Positions 8,017 to 16,126 of a stretch of DNA of 64,000 nt are shown piece after piece. The notes under the pieces are model-generated. The model had not been told where the DNA came from and searched no databases. It saw only the letters and a list, made by a program, of their open reading frames with translations. The DNA is from Thermodesulfobacteriota bacterium. GTDB lineage: Bacteria > Desulfobacterota > BSN033 > UBA1163. Every line of letters begins with the position of its first letter. Position 1 is the first letter of the stretch. A program made the translations under genes and the position numbers. The DNA lies in the NCBI GenBank assembly GCA_026415035.1, contig JAOAHX010000006.1, positions 1-64,000 on the forward strand. Direction: 5' to 3'.

Positions 8017-9279
8017 TCAAAAGCTGACTTTAAATTTTTGGCTCAGATAAGCGAGGGACTCGTCAATCGCATCGGCCACGAAGTCGAGGTCCTGATCGGT
8101 ATGACGGTAACAGATGTATCCGTGATGATGGGGGGCGAAGAAGATTCCCCTCCGGATGAGCTGGGTGTAGAAGGTCTCCCTTCTGGCCCGATGGGTCTCG
8201 GCCTTGTCCCGCTTGAAGGTGATGAAGAACATCGGCGCCACCCCGCTCAATTCGGCTCCGACCTCATACTTGTCGACGATGGTCTGGAGCTTTTTTAAAA
8301 AACGTCCTCCCCTCTCCCAGATCTTATCAAGGACCTTGTCCCGCTCGAGGATCTCGATCGTCTTGAGGGCGGCGATGAACCCGTCGCTGTTCGGGAAGAA
8401 GGTGGAGGAGATGAAGAGCTTCTGGGCCGCCGCCATCATGACCTCGGCCTTTCCGGTCACGACGCTGATCGCATATCCGTTGGCCATCCCCTTTCCGAGG
8501 ACGGCCAGATCTGGGGTCACGCCGTAAAGCTGCTGGGCCCCTCCGAGACGAAGCCTGAAGCCCGTCCGGATCTCGTCGAAGATCAGGACCGCGCCATATT
8601 TCGTGGCCAGCGCCCTCACCCCTTCGAGGAAGCCGGGCTTGGGTTCCTCCATCTTCTGGTGGAGGGGATGGCCGAAAGGGGTCAGGATGATGGCCGCGGT
8701 CTGATCGCCGTGCTGTTTCATCAGGTCCTCGAGCTGATCGAGATCGTTATATCGGAACTCATAGACGTCCTCGTATAACTTCGGGGGGATCCCGCCTTTC
8801 ATCTCGACACACCAGTCGTGCCAACCGTGATAACCACACCGGATCACCTTGATCCGGTTGGTGTGGGCCCGGGCGATCCGGATGCTGGCCGTGGTGGCAT
8901 CGGAGCCGGTCTTCAAAAAGATGGACATCTCGGAGCAGGGGACGATCTGGCTCAGCTTCTTCGCCAGTTCGTTCTGGTATCTCTGGGTGAGGGTGAAGCA
9001 GAACCCCTTCTCCCGGATCTGTCGGATCACCGCTTCGTCCACCTCTTCCTCCCGGTAGCCCAGGATGATCGGCCCGTAGCCGCAGAGAAAGTCGATGTAC
9101 TCGTTGCCGTCCACATCGATCAGACGGCAGCCCTTGCCGTATTCGAGGAAGATGGGATATTCGCCCTCGATGAAGTCGCTCGGTTTGCGGGCGCCGAGGA
9201 CCCCGCCCGGCACCAATGTTTTGGCCTCCTCAAAGAGTTCCAGACTTCGACGGATATTCAACCTTTCCACGTTCTTCAT
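8017..9279 (-). CDS. Class III PLP-dependent aminotransferase, glutamate-1-semialdehyde aminomutase-like
   Basis: A 420-residue fold-type I PLP enzyme. Seen are the phosphate-binding GSDATT (125-130), the aromatic stacking GYHGWHD (149-155), DEIRTGFR (235-242) whose Asp holds the PLP ring nitrogen, and the Schiff-base Lys263 in LGKGMANGY. This is closest to the HemL-like branch, but HemL normally has LGKxxGGG-type sequence after the Lys, so a role in heme synthesis is unlikely. It is embedded in the molybdoenzyme operon, between a saccharopine-dehydrogenase-like gene (32 bases upstream) and the VOC gene, so it probably moves an amino group in a catabolic pathway. Substrate unknown. Confidence 0.87.
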   Translation of the reverse strand: MKNVERLNIRRSLELFEEAKTLVPGGVLGARKPSDFIEGEYPIFLEYGKGCRLIDVDGNEYIDFLCGYGPIILGYREEEVDEAVIRQIREKGFCFTLTQRYQNELAKKLSQIVPCSEMSIFLKTGSDATTASIRIARAHTNRIKVIRCGYHGWHDWCVEMKGGIPPKLYEDVYEFRYNDLDQLEDLMKQHGDQTAAIILTPFGHPLHQKMEEPKPGFLEGVRALATKYGAVLIFDEIRTGFRLRLGGAQQLYGVTPDLAVLGKGMANGYAISVVTGKAEVMMAAAQKLFISSTFFPNSDGFIAALKTIEILERDKVLDKIWERGGRFLKKLQTIVDKYEVGAELSGVAPMFFITFKRDKAETHRARRETFYTQLIRRGIFFAPHHHGYICYRHTDQDLDFVADAIDESLAYLSQKFKVSF

Positions 9280-9311
9280 CGGTGTCGTCTCCTTGCAAGC
9301 TCATGATTGGG

Positions 9312-10454
9312 TTAAAGGGAGAGGATCGACCGGATCGTCTCGGTCAGGTGGATTTTTGCCCCTCTCTGAATCATCGCCGATAGAAACTTCTTTGGATCGA
9401 TACAGCCTTCCGGGGCGACGACCCCTTTTACGGTCACATCGCCTGCGGCCATCATCAGGGCGGCAATCGAGGCGGGAAGTCCGGTTCCCGGCGCCATTCG
9501 GCCCGCCATATCAGCGGTATAGGTCACCCCTTTCCCCTGCCGCTCGCCCTTGACGATCACCTTCAGGCCCGAGGATTGGGGCCCCCGATCTCGGTTCTGG
9601 GGGATGGTGCCCCAGAGCTGAAGGGTGAGGTCGTAGGGGGCGACCTTGGCGCCCTTGACCTCGATCGGTTCCTTGCTCAGAAAGCCCGTATCCCTCTGCT
9701 CCTTGATCAGGTCGTCGACCCAGGCTGGGATGAGGGCGCCTTTGATCACCACGTTCTTGACCCCTGGGAGGTAGCGAGGGATGGTGAGGGGCTGGGGATG
9801 GCCCACATACCGGACCTTGCAGACCCCGAGGGGCTCGAGGAACTCGGCCATCTCCTCTCCCGTTCCCCCTTCCACGTAAACGAGTTTCCCATCGAGATAC
9901 TGGGGGATCTGTCCGAGGGTCATGTGGAGGCTGTGATCCCAGGCCGCTCCCGAGAGCTCCGCAATGCTGACGACCCAGAAGAGGGCGATGTCCTCCACCC
10001 GGTCGAGTTGTTCGGCGAAGTATTTGACGAGGACGTTGTTCGTTCCGGGGTCGGAGCCCATCCCCGTGAGAACGGTGATCCCCGCGGCCCTGGCCGCTTG
10101 GTCGATCTCGGAGGAGAAGAGGATCTCCGTGGCCTCGTAATCATCGCAGATATCGATGTAGTTGACCTTGGCTTCGACCGCCGCGCGGGCCACGGCGACC
10201 GCCGTCTTATAGAAAGGGCCGGCACAGTTGATGACCACGTCGGCCTCTCGGATGGCCTCCACCATGCCCCGAGGGTCATTCACATCGATCCTTTTGAGCT
10301 GGACCTTATCGCTGGTGCGGAGTTTCTCCTGCACCCGGCCGGGATCGACATTGATGTCCCCCAAAATCACTTGTTTCACCTTGTCCTGCTTGACGAGGTC
10401 ACGGGCCACTCCCTGACCCATGCCTCCTGTGCCACCGACCACCAATGCCTTCAT
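9312..10454 (-). CDS. Saccharopine dehydrogenase-family NAD(P)-binding protein
   Basis: A 380-residue protein with an N-terminal Rossmann fold: the glycine-rich loop GGTGGMG is at residues 7-13, followed by an acidic end of strand two (GDINVD). The middle part contains the family motif GMGSDPGTNNVL. Members reduce or oxidise imines at amino-acid nitrogen atoms (saccharopine, lysine, carboxynorspermidine), usually with NAD(P)H. Its position beside an aminotransferase suggests an amine or amino-acid intermediate. The lengths of the neighbours and their spacing (80 and 32 bases) show one operon. The real substrate is not known. Confidence 0.82.
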   Translation of the reverse strand: MKALVVGGTGGMGQGVARDLVKQDKVKQVILGDINVDPGRVQEKLRTSDKVQLKRIDVNDPRGMVEAIREADVVINCAGPFYKTAVAVARAAVEAKVNYIDICDDYEATEILFSSEIDQAARAAGITVLTGMGSDPGTNNVLVKYFAEQLDRVEDIALFWVVSIAELSGAAWDHSLHMTLGQIPQYLDGKLVYVEGGTGEEMAEFLEPLGVCKVRYVGHPQPLTIPRYLPGVKNVVIKGALIPAWVDDLIKEQRDTGFLSKEPIEVKGAKVAPYDLTLQLWGTIPQNRDRGPQSSGLKVIVKGERQGKGVTYTADMAGRMAPGTGLPASIAALMMAAGDVTVKGVVAPEGCIDPKKFLSAMIQRGAKIHLTETIRSILSL

Positions 10455-10534
10455 GCTGAGGTCCTCCGTCTGGGGTTTTGTTCTATGGGTTGAGCGGGAT
10501 CCTTCCTCGCAGGGCTTCTCCTACTCCATTCCCC

Positions 10535-12823
10535 TCATTTGTCTCCGACCCCCTTCTTTTTCTCCTCGATCGCTTTCAAGATCTTGTCGGGCGTGATGGG
10601 AAATTCGTGGAAGTAATAACCGACCGCATTGGAGATGGCGCCGCAGTAGGCCTGGGCCGCGCTCATCGCCACCGACATCCCGGCCTCCTTGGCGCCGTAG
10701 GGGCCATTGGGATCGATCGTCTCGACGATGATATTGTTGATCTTCGGCATGTCGATCGCGAGGGGCAGAAGATAGCCGAGCTGGGTCGGGTTCAAGACCC
10801 TTCCTTCATGCCACTGGAGGAACTCCGTGAGCATGCCGCCCTGTCCTCCCATGGCCACACCGCCCTCGAACTGTCCCTCGATCAGCTTCGGATTGAGGGC
10901 ATAGCCGACATCCTGAGAGGCCGTCACCTCCAGGACCTCCACCTGGCCCGTTTCGGGGTCGACCTTGACCTCGCAGATGACCGTGCCGAAGGAGAAGGTC
11001 TCCGAGAGCTGACCGTAGGGATTTTTGACCCACTCCCGCTTCCAGTCCACCTTGGGCCAGTAGGACCCAGATCCGCTCACCGACTCGTTTCGGGAAAGGG
11101 CCATCCGCACCGCCTTGTCGATGCCGATGGATTGTTCGGGATTTCGGGTGACGAAGATCTTTCGGTCCTTCGCGCTCAGCTCCTCCTCGGCCACCCCGAG
11201 CTCTTCGGCGACGATTTTGAAGAGTTTCTTCTTCACGTCCTGGGCGGCCAGGCGCACGGCATTTCCTCCGATGAAGGTCTCGCACATCGAGTACGACCCG
11301 GGATCGCTGGGCGTGACCTCGGTATCGGCATTGATGAGCTGGATGTCGTCCGGGGTGAGGCCCAGCTCTTCGGCGACGATCTGGACCACCATGTGGTCGT
11401 TGCCCTGACCGTTGTCCACGATCCCGGTGATCACGGTGGCGCCGCCGTCCTCGTTCAGCTTGATGAAGGCCTGGGAGCCTCCCCGGATGCCCATCGGAAA
11501 TCCGGTCTGGACGGAGTTGCAGCCGATGCCGATGCCGTGATAAGGGGGCAGTTTCCCGAACTTCTCGGACCAGCGGGCCTTCTCGGCAGATCGCAGGATC
11601 GTCTCCGTGAGGCCGCAGCTCGATACATAGGAGCGGGTCGGCGTCATGTCGCCCGCCTGCCGGGCGTTTCGGAGTCTCATCGTCACCGGATCGATCCCCA
11701 GCTGCTCGCCGAGCATATCGAGCTGGAGATCGACGCCGCAGGCAAAGGCCCTCCCATGGGTTCGGAACATGCCCCGGATCGGTTTGTTCGTCAGGATCCG
11801 GTAGCCATTGTACCGGACGTTCTCCATGCGGTAGGCCTGCTCCATGCAGAGGAAGGGGACCGAGGTGGCGATCGGACCCGTAGAGCTATAGGCCCCTCCA
11901 TCCATGTAGCAGGTGATGTCGCGGGCGATCACCCTCCCTTCCCGGTCCACGCCGGTTTTGATCCGGGTGATCATGGAGTGGGCCTGTCTCGTGCAGACCG
12001 TGTTCTCCTCCCGGGAATAGACGATCTTGACAGGCCTCTGGGATTTCTTCGCCAGCAGGGCGCAGATCACGTCGGCCGGGGAGATCTCGGAGCGGCCTCC
12101 GAAGGCGCCGCCGATCGTGATCTTGCGGACCCTCACCTTGTTGAGGGGCATTTTGAGGACGTTGGAGAGGGGTTTGGCCTTCAGATGGGGACCTGCATTG
12201 GGCATCCAGATCTCGAGGTTGCCCGCATGGTCGAACTGGGCCACCACCGCATAGGGTTCCCCTTGGAAGTAGGAATCCTCCGGTGCGGTGAAGGTGTCTT
12301 CCCTGACGAGATAGGAACGGGCAAAGCCTTTCTCCACATCGCCCACATTGATGTGGACGTGGATGTTGATGTTGTTGGGATAGAGATCGTGGAGCTGGGG
12401 CGCGCCAGGGGCCATGGCCTCCTCGATGGTGAAGACCGCGGGGAGCACCTCATAGGTGACCTCGATGAGCGAGAGCGCCTCAAGGGCGGTATCCTCGTCG
12501 ATCGCAGCCACGGCCGCCACCTCTTCACCCACATACCGGACCTTGTCCGTCGGGAGGAACTGTTGATCCTGGGTATATTTGAAGACCCCCCACTTCTCGC
12601 CGGTCGTGTCCTTTGCGGTGACGACCGCTTTGACCCCGGGCAGCCTTTCGGCCTTCGAGGTGTCGATCGATACGATCCTGGCATGGGCATGGGGAGATCG
12701 GAGGATCTTGCCCACCAACATCCTCGGGAGGGAGAGGTCCGCTGTAAAATGGGCCTCGCCCGTCGCCTTGGAGGTGGCGTCGATCCGCTTCATATCCTTG
12801 CCGATGTAAGAGAATCGCTCCAT
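10535..12823 (-). CDS. Molybdenum-binding large subunit, xanthine dehydrogenase family (4-hydroxybenzoyl-CoA reductase type)
   Basis: A 762-residue molybdopterin-binding subunit. The N-terminal aldehyde oxidase a/b hammerhead domain (about 15-130) is followed by the Mo-cofactor domains with the GGAFGG loop and VDNGQGN. The length matches HcrA of 4-hydroxybenzoyl-CoA reductase, and the partner subunits match HcrB and HcrC too. The C-terminal motif that normally reads GAKxxGE is GAKEAGM: the catalytic Glu of the family is Met716 (codon at 10678-10676). The enzyme would act on a CoA thioester or heterocycle with low-potential electrons, but this change makes the chemistry uncertain. The ATG at 12823 has GGGAGG upstream, within the stop of the preceding gene. 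Confidence 0.88.
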   Translation of the reverse strand: MERFSYIGKDMKRIDATSKATGEAHFTADLSLPRMLVGKILRSPHAHARIVSIDTSKAERLPGVKAVVTAKDTTGEKWGVFKYTQDQQFLPTDKVRYVGEEVAAVAAIDEDTALEALSLIEVTYEVLPAVFTIEEAMAPGAPQLHDLYPNNINIHVHINVGDVEKGFARSYLVREDTFTAPEDSYFQGEPYAVVAQFDHAGNLEIWMPNAGPHLKAKPLSNVLKMPLNKVRVRKITIGGAFGGRSEISPADVICALLAKKSQRPVKIVYSREENTVCTRQAHSMITRIKTGVDREGRVIARDITCYMDGGAYSSTGPIATSVPFLCMEQAYRMENVRYNGYRILTNKPIRGMFRTHGRAFACGVDLQLDMLGEQLGIDPVTMRLRNARQAGDMTPTRSYVSSCGLTETILRSAEKARWSEKFGKLPPYHGIGIGCNSVQTGFPMGIRGGSQAFIKLNEDGGATVITGIVDNGQGNDHMVVQIVAEELGLTPDDIQLINADTEVTPSDPGSYSMCETFIGGNAVRLAAQDVKKKLFKIVAEELGVAEEELSAKDRKIFVTRNPEQSIGIDKAVRMALSRNESVSGSGSYWPKVDWKREWVKNPYGQLSETFSFGTVICEVKVDPETGQVEVLEVTASQDVGYALNPKLIEGQFEGGVAMGGQGGMLTEFLQWHEGRVLNPTQLGYLLPLAIDMPKINNIIVETIDPNGPYGAKEAGMSVAMSAAQAYCGAISNAVGYYFHEFPITPDKILKAIEEKKKGVGDK

Positions 12824-12826
12824 AAC

Positions 12827-13306
12827 CTACCTCCCTGAACCGGCCAGAGACCGGATGGCCTCCACGATCTTCGCATAACCGGTGCATCGGCAGATGTTTC
12901 CGGAGATGGCCCGCCGGATCTCGGGTTCGCTCGGGTTTGGGTTCTCCATCAAGAGGGCATAGGCCGTGAGGATCATCCCCGGGGTGCAGAAGCCGCACTG
13001 GATCGCATGATGACGGACGAAGGCCTCCTGGACGGGGTGGAGTTGCTCGCCCTCGCGCAGCCCCTCGATCGTGGTGATCTCCCTCCCTTGGACGGTGGCT
13101 GCAAGGGTGAGGCAGGACCGCACGGGGATGCCATCGAGAAGGACGGTGCAGGAGCCGCATACCCCTTCTCCGCAGCCCTCCTTGGTTCCAGTGAGGTGGA
13201 GGTCGTTTCGAAGGACGTCGAGGAGGGTCCGGTGGGAAGCAATGAGGAGATCGTAGACCTCGTGATTGACCGTGAGGCGAATGGGCACCTTTTTCATCTC
13301 AACCAT
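12827..13306 (-). CDS. [2Fe-2S] small subunit of the molybdoenzyme (HcrC/CoxS type)
   Basis: A 159-residue iron-sulfur subunit. All eight cluster Cys are present: C45, C50, C53 and C65 for the plant-ferredoxin-type N-terminal cluster (CGEGVCGSC) and C104, C107, C139 and C141 for the helical C-terminal cluster (CGFC and CRC). It carries electrons between the FAD/4Fe-4S subunit and the Mo site. It is packed between the other two subunit genes with 1 and 3 bases between them. Translation could also begin at Met4 (13297). Confidence 0.93.
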   Translation of the reverse strand: MVEMKKVPIRLTVNHEVYDLLIASHRTLLDVLRNDLHLTGTKEGCGEGVCGSCTVLLDGIPVRSCLTLAATVQGREITTIEGLREGEQLHPVQEAFVRHHAIQCGFCTPGMILTAYALLMENPNPSEPEIRRAISGNICRCTGYAKIVEAIRSLAGSGR

Positions 13307-13307
13307 G

Positions 13308-14282
13308 TCACGCCACCCCTTTCATTCTGGCAAGGGCCTCTTTCATGGCCCGTTTCGCCAGCACCCCGGCCATCTTTTTTCGGTAGGAACCGGGCATCTG
13401 GAGATTGTCGATGGCCTCGGCAAGGTCCGAGGCCCTCTGGGCCAGAGCTTCGAAATCGACCTCCCCGGAGAGGTCGTCCATCCGTTTCGGAGCGGCTCCC
13501 ACGGCTCCGAGGACGAGGCAACAACGGTTCCTCTCCCCCTCAGGCGTGGCCGAGACAAAGGCTGCAACGGAAACCAAGGGGTAATCGATGCTTCCTCGGA
13601 GGCGAAGCTTCTGGTAGGCGGAGCCGAAGGGGCCTTCGGGCAGGGGGAGGATGATCTTCGTCAGCACTTCGTCCGGTTGGAGACGAAAAGGGGTTAGGCC
13701 ATTGCCGGTGAAGAGGTCGGCCACGGGGATCGTGCGGCTCGAACCCCTCTTTTCGAGAACGCATCGGGCCTCAAAGGCGATAAGGGCCGGGGCCAAATCG
13801 CCCTGATAGACACTGAAGCAGCGTTTGCTCCCTTTGACCGCGAGGCAGGCGCTCCCCCCCCTTTTGTGGCAAGATTCGAGGCCGTTGAGGACCAAGGGCG
13901 ACTGATTGTAGTAGAGACAACGGGTGTTCTGAAGGAGGTTTCCTCCGGTCGTCCCCATGTTTTGGAGCGTCGGGGAGGCCACCTGGTAAGCGGCCTCCGC
14001 AAGGGCTCGAAAACCCCCCTCCAAGACGGAGGATTTAACGATCTCCCTCAATTTGGTGGCCGCGCCAACGATGATCTCGCGCCCCCTCACCTCGATCCCC
14101 TCGAGTTCCCGGATTTTTCCGAGGCTGATGACGGTCTCAGGGTTGGCCAGCCCCAATCTCACCCGGTTCAAGAGATCGGTCCCTCCTGCCAGGAGCTGGG
14201 CCTTCTCCTTTCGGGCTTCGAGTAGGGTGAGGACTTCTTGGAGGCTTTCGGGCTCCAGGAGTTGAAAGGGCGGAAGTCTCAT
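13308..14282 (-). CDS. FAD and [4Fe-4S] subunit of the molybdoenzyme (HcrB type)
   Basis: A 324-residue FAD-binding subunit of the CO dehydrogenase/xanthine dehydrogenase medium-chain family. The FAD loops LLAGGTDLL (31-39) and GTTGGNLLQNTRC are clear. It carries an insertion with Cys122, Cys138, Cys146 and Cys155, the same loop that holds the extra [4Fe-4S] cluster in the beta subunit of 4-hydroxybenzoyl-CoA reductase. Its length also equals HcrB. This points to a reductive, ferredoxin-driven enzyme rather than a hydroxylase. The ATG at 14282 has GGAGG six bases upstream; an earlier in-frame start would lie inside promoter P1. Confidence 0.9.
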   Translation of the reverse strand: MRLPPFQLLEPESLQEVLTLLEARKEKAQLLAGGTDLLNRVRLGLANPETVISLGKIRELEGIEVRGREIIVGAATKLREIVKSSVLEGGFRALAEAAYQVASPTLQNMGTTGGNLLQNTRCLYYNQSPLVLNGLESCHKRGGSACLAVKGSKRCFSVYQGDLAPALIAFEARCVLEKRGSSRTIPVADLFTGNGLTPFRLQPDEVLTKIILPLPEGPFGSAYQKLRLRGSIDYPLVSVAAFVSATPEGERNRCCLVLGAVGAAPKRMDDLSGEVDFEALAQRASDLAEAIDNLQMPGSYRKKMAGVLAKRAMKEALARMKGVA

Positions 14283-14319
14283 GGGATCCTCCCGGTAAGG
14301 GTTGGTATCGTCCCCCCCC

Positions 14320-14348
14320 TTTATAGGAGAGGGGTTGGGCTTTGTCAA
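14320..14348 (-). promoter_or_regulatory. Promoter P1 of the molybdoenzyme operon
   Basis: On the minus strand TTGACA (14348-14343), 17 bases, TATAAA (14325-14320), one mismatch from the sigma70 consensus with ideal spacing. The start would be near 14313, about 30 bases before the ATG at 14282. Confidence 0.7.
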
Positions 14349-14460
14349 GGAAAGGCCCTTGGCGTCTTCGGCCACCACTGCTGACCGGTGGCCCTCCTTC
14401 GGATTCGAAGAGGGACCTCTTCATCAAGAAGGGGAATGGCGCTCGCCCTCCGCGTTAATG

Positions 14461-14495
14461 TGTATACTGTATACAGAAGAGGCGGCCTTTGTCAA
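14461..14495 (-). promoter_or_regulatory. Promoter P2 with overlapping perfect palindromic operator
   Basis: On the minus strand TTGACA (14495-14490), 16 bases, TATACA (14473-14468). A perfect 15-base palindrome, TGTATACTGTATACA (14461-14475), covers the -10 box and the region of the start site. Palindromes built on GTATAC are typical of GntR-family operators, and a GntR/FCD gene lies at 5470-6228. The assignment to that regulator is inference. The 5' leader from here to the ATG would be about 180 bases and contains two hairpins (14370-14393 and 14397-14410). Confidence 0.6.
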
Positions 14496-14575
14496 GGCGA
14501 AGATCGATCCCTCCAGGGGATGAACAAAGGTGGGGGTTGGAGGAAACCCTCGGGGCCGGAGCGGGTCGGAGTTCC

Positions 14576-16066
14576 TCAGACCTCGATGATGTTGAATTGC
14601 TCCTGGTGGAAACCGGGTTTGGCCTTGATGACGATCTTTTTCTTCAGCTTCTTCTCAAGCTCCTCGACCCTCGCCCGCTCTTCCTCGTAGAGGAGATCGG
14701 CCACGTCCGGGTTCGCCTCGACCACGATGCTATGGCCACCCCAGGCCGAGGCCGTCCTCTCGATTTCTCGGAAGATATCGTAACAGACCGTCACCTTCGA
14801 CTTGACGTACCCCGATCCTTCACAGTAAGGGCAGGGCTCTCCGAGCACCCTCAGGAGGCTCTCCCGAGTCCGTTTCCGGGTCATCTCCACCAGTCCCAGT
14901 TCCGAGATCTTGAAGATGGTGGTCTTCTGACGGTCCTTCTTGATGGCCTCCTCCAGGGCCTGATAGACCCTCTCCTTGTCGCCTTCCCGTTCCATATCGA
15001 TGAAGTCGATGATGATGATCCCTCCGATGTTGCGGACCCTCAGCTGATAGGCGATCTCCTTGGCGGCCTCGAGGTTCGTCTTCAGGATGGTGTCGGCGAG
15101 ATTCCTCTTCCCCACATACCGGCCCGTGTTGACGTCGATGGAGACCATGGCCTCGGTTTGGTCGATGACGATGTAGCCGCCGGATTTGAGCCAGACCTTT
15201 CGCCCGAGGAGCTTGTCGATCTCCATCTCGATACCGTAGGCATCGAAGATGGGTTCCTTCTCATTGTAGAGAAGGATTTCATACCGCTGTTTGGGCATAT
15301 AGGTTTGGATGAAGGAGAGGATGTTTTCGTACTCCTCTTTGGAGTCGATGACGATCCGGCTGATCTGGGGAGAGAGGAGATCCCGGATCATCCTCAGGAT
15401 CAGGGTCAGGTCGCTGTGAAGGAGGGCCGGAGCCGAGGTCATCTCCTTCTTTCTCTGGATGTTGCCCCAGAGTTGGAGGAGGAACTCCATGTCGTTTCGG
15501 ATCTCCTCGGGCTCGGCTCCCTCGCTGGCGGTGCGAACGATGATCCCGCCGGAAGGGGGTTTGATCGATTGGGCGATCTCCCGCAATCGCCTCCGTTCCT
15601 TTTCATCCCGAATCCTTCTCGAGACCCCGATATGGTCCACCGTGGGCATATAGACGAGATACCGTCCCGGAAGGGTGATGTAGGAGGTGATCCGGGTCCC
15701 TTTGGTGCCGATGGGTTCTTTGGAGACCTGGACTAAAATCTCCTGGCCCTCGAAGAGCAGGTCCTGGATCTGCGTGGAAGGGTTGATGGAGTTGGCCATC
15801 TCAAGTCCCAAAAAGGCCATCTCATCAAACTCATCCACTCCGGCATAGACGTCAGCGACGTAGAGGAAGGCTGCCCTTTCGAGTCCGATGTCGACAAAGG
15901 CGGCCTGCATCCCGGGTAGGACTTTGACGACCTTCCCTTTATAGATATTTCCGATGATGCCCCGATCCCGGGTCCGTTCGATATGGAGTTCTGCAAGGAC
16001 ACGATCTTCGAGGAGGGCCACCCTCGTCTCCTGCGGGGTCACATTGATGATGAGTTCGTTGGCCAT
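14576..16066 (-). CDS. rng: Ribonuclease E/G family endoribonuclease
   Basis: A 496-residue RNase G-type protein. It has an embedded S1 RNA-binding domain after the N-terminal strand (GIIGNIYKGKVVKVLPGMQAA), the 5'-sensor region, the catalytic DNase-I-like part with the metal-binding Asp residues (VSIDVNTG and IIIDFIDM), and the CPYCEG Zn-link-like motif near the C-terminus. It lacks the long disordered scaffold of E. coli RNase E, so it is the short RNase G form. It acts in rRNA maturation and mRNA decay. It follows the radical SAM gene by 60 bases and has AGGAG before the ATG. Confidence 0.95.
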   Translation of the reverse strand: MANELIINVTPQETRVALLEDRVLAELHIERTRDRGIIGNIYKGKVVKVLPGMQAAFVDIGLERAAFLYVADVYAGVDEFDEMAFLGLEMANSINPSTQIQDLLFEGQEILVQVSKEPIGTKGTRITSYITLPGRYLVYMPTVDHIGVSRRIRDEKERRRLREIAQSIKPPSGGIIVRTASEGAEPEEIRNDMEFLLQLWGNIQRKKEMTSAPALLHSDLTLILRMIRDLLSPQISRIVIDSKEEYENILSFIQTYMPKQRYEILLYNEKEPIFDAYGIEMEIDKLLGRKVWLKSGGYIVIDQTEAMVSIDVNTGRYVGKRNLADTILKTNLEAAKEIAYQLRVRNIGGIIIIDFIDMEREGDKERVYQALEEAIKKDRQKTTIFKISELGLVEMTRKRTRESLLRVLGEPCPYCEGSGYVKSKVTVCYDIFREIERTASAWGGHSIVVEANPDVADLLYEEERARVEELEKKLKKKIVIKAKPGFHQEQFNIIEV

Positions 16067-16126
16067 TGGGGACTCCTGGGTCGGCCTTAAGGCCCTGGGG
16101 TTCGAATCCCAAGGGGACCCGCCCGG

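Noticed and set aside
10478-12838. A 786-codon open frame on the plus strand over the Mo subunit gene
   Set aside because: It is the antisense of a well-conserved molybdoenzyme gene; the high GC third positions leave the opposite frame open. Its sequence is low in complexity and has no domain.
16090-16120. GGGTTCGAATCCC looks like the T-loop of a tRNA
   Set aside because: The stem has mismatches, no acceptor or anticodon stems can be formed around it, and it lies between rng and the radical SAM gene.
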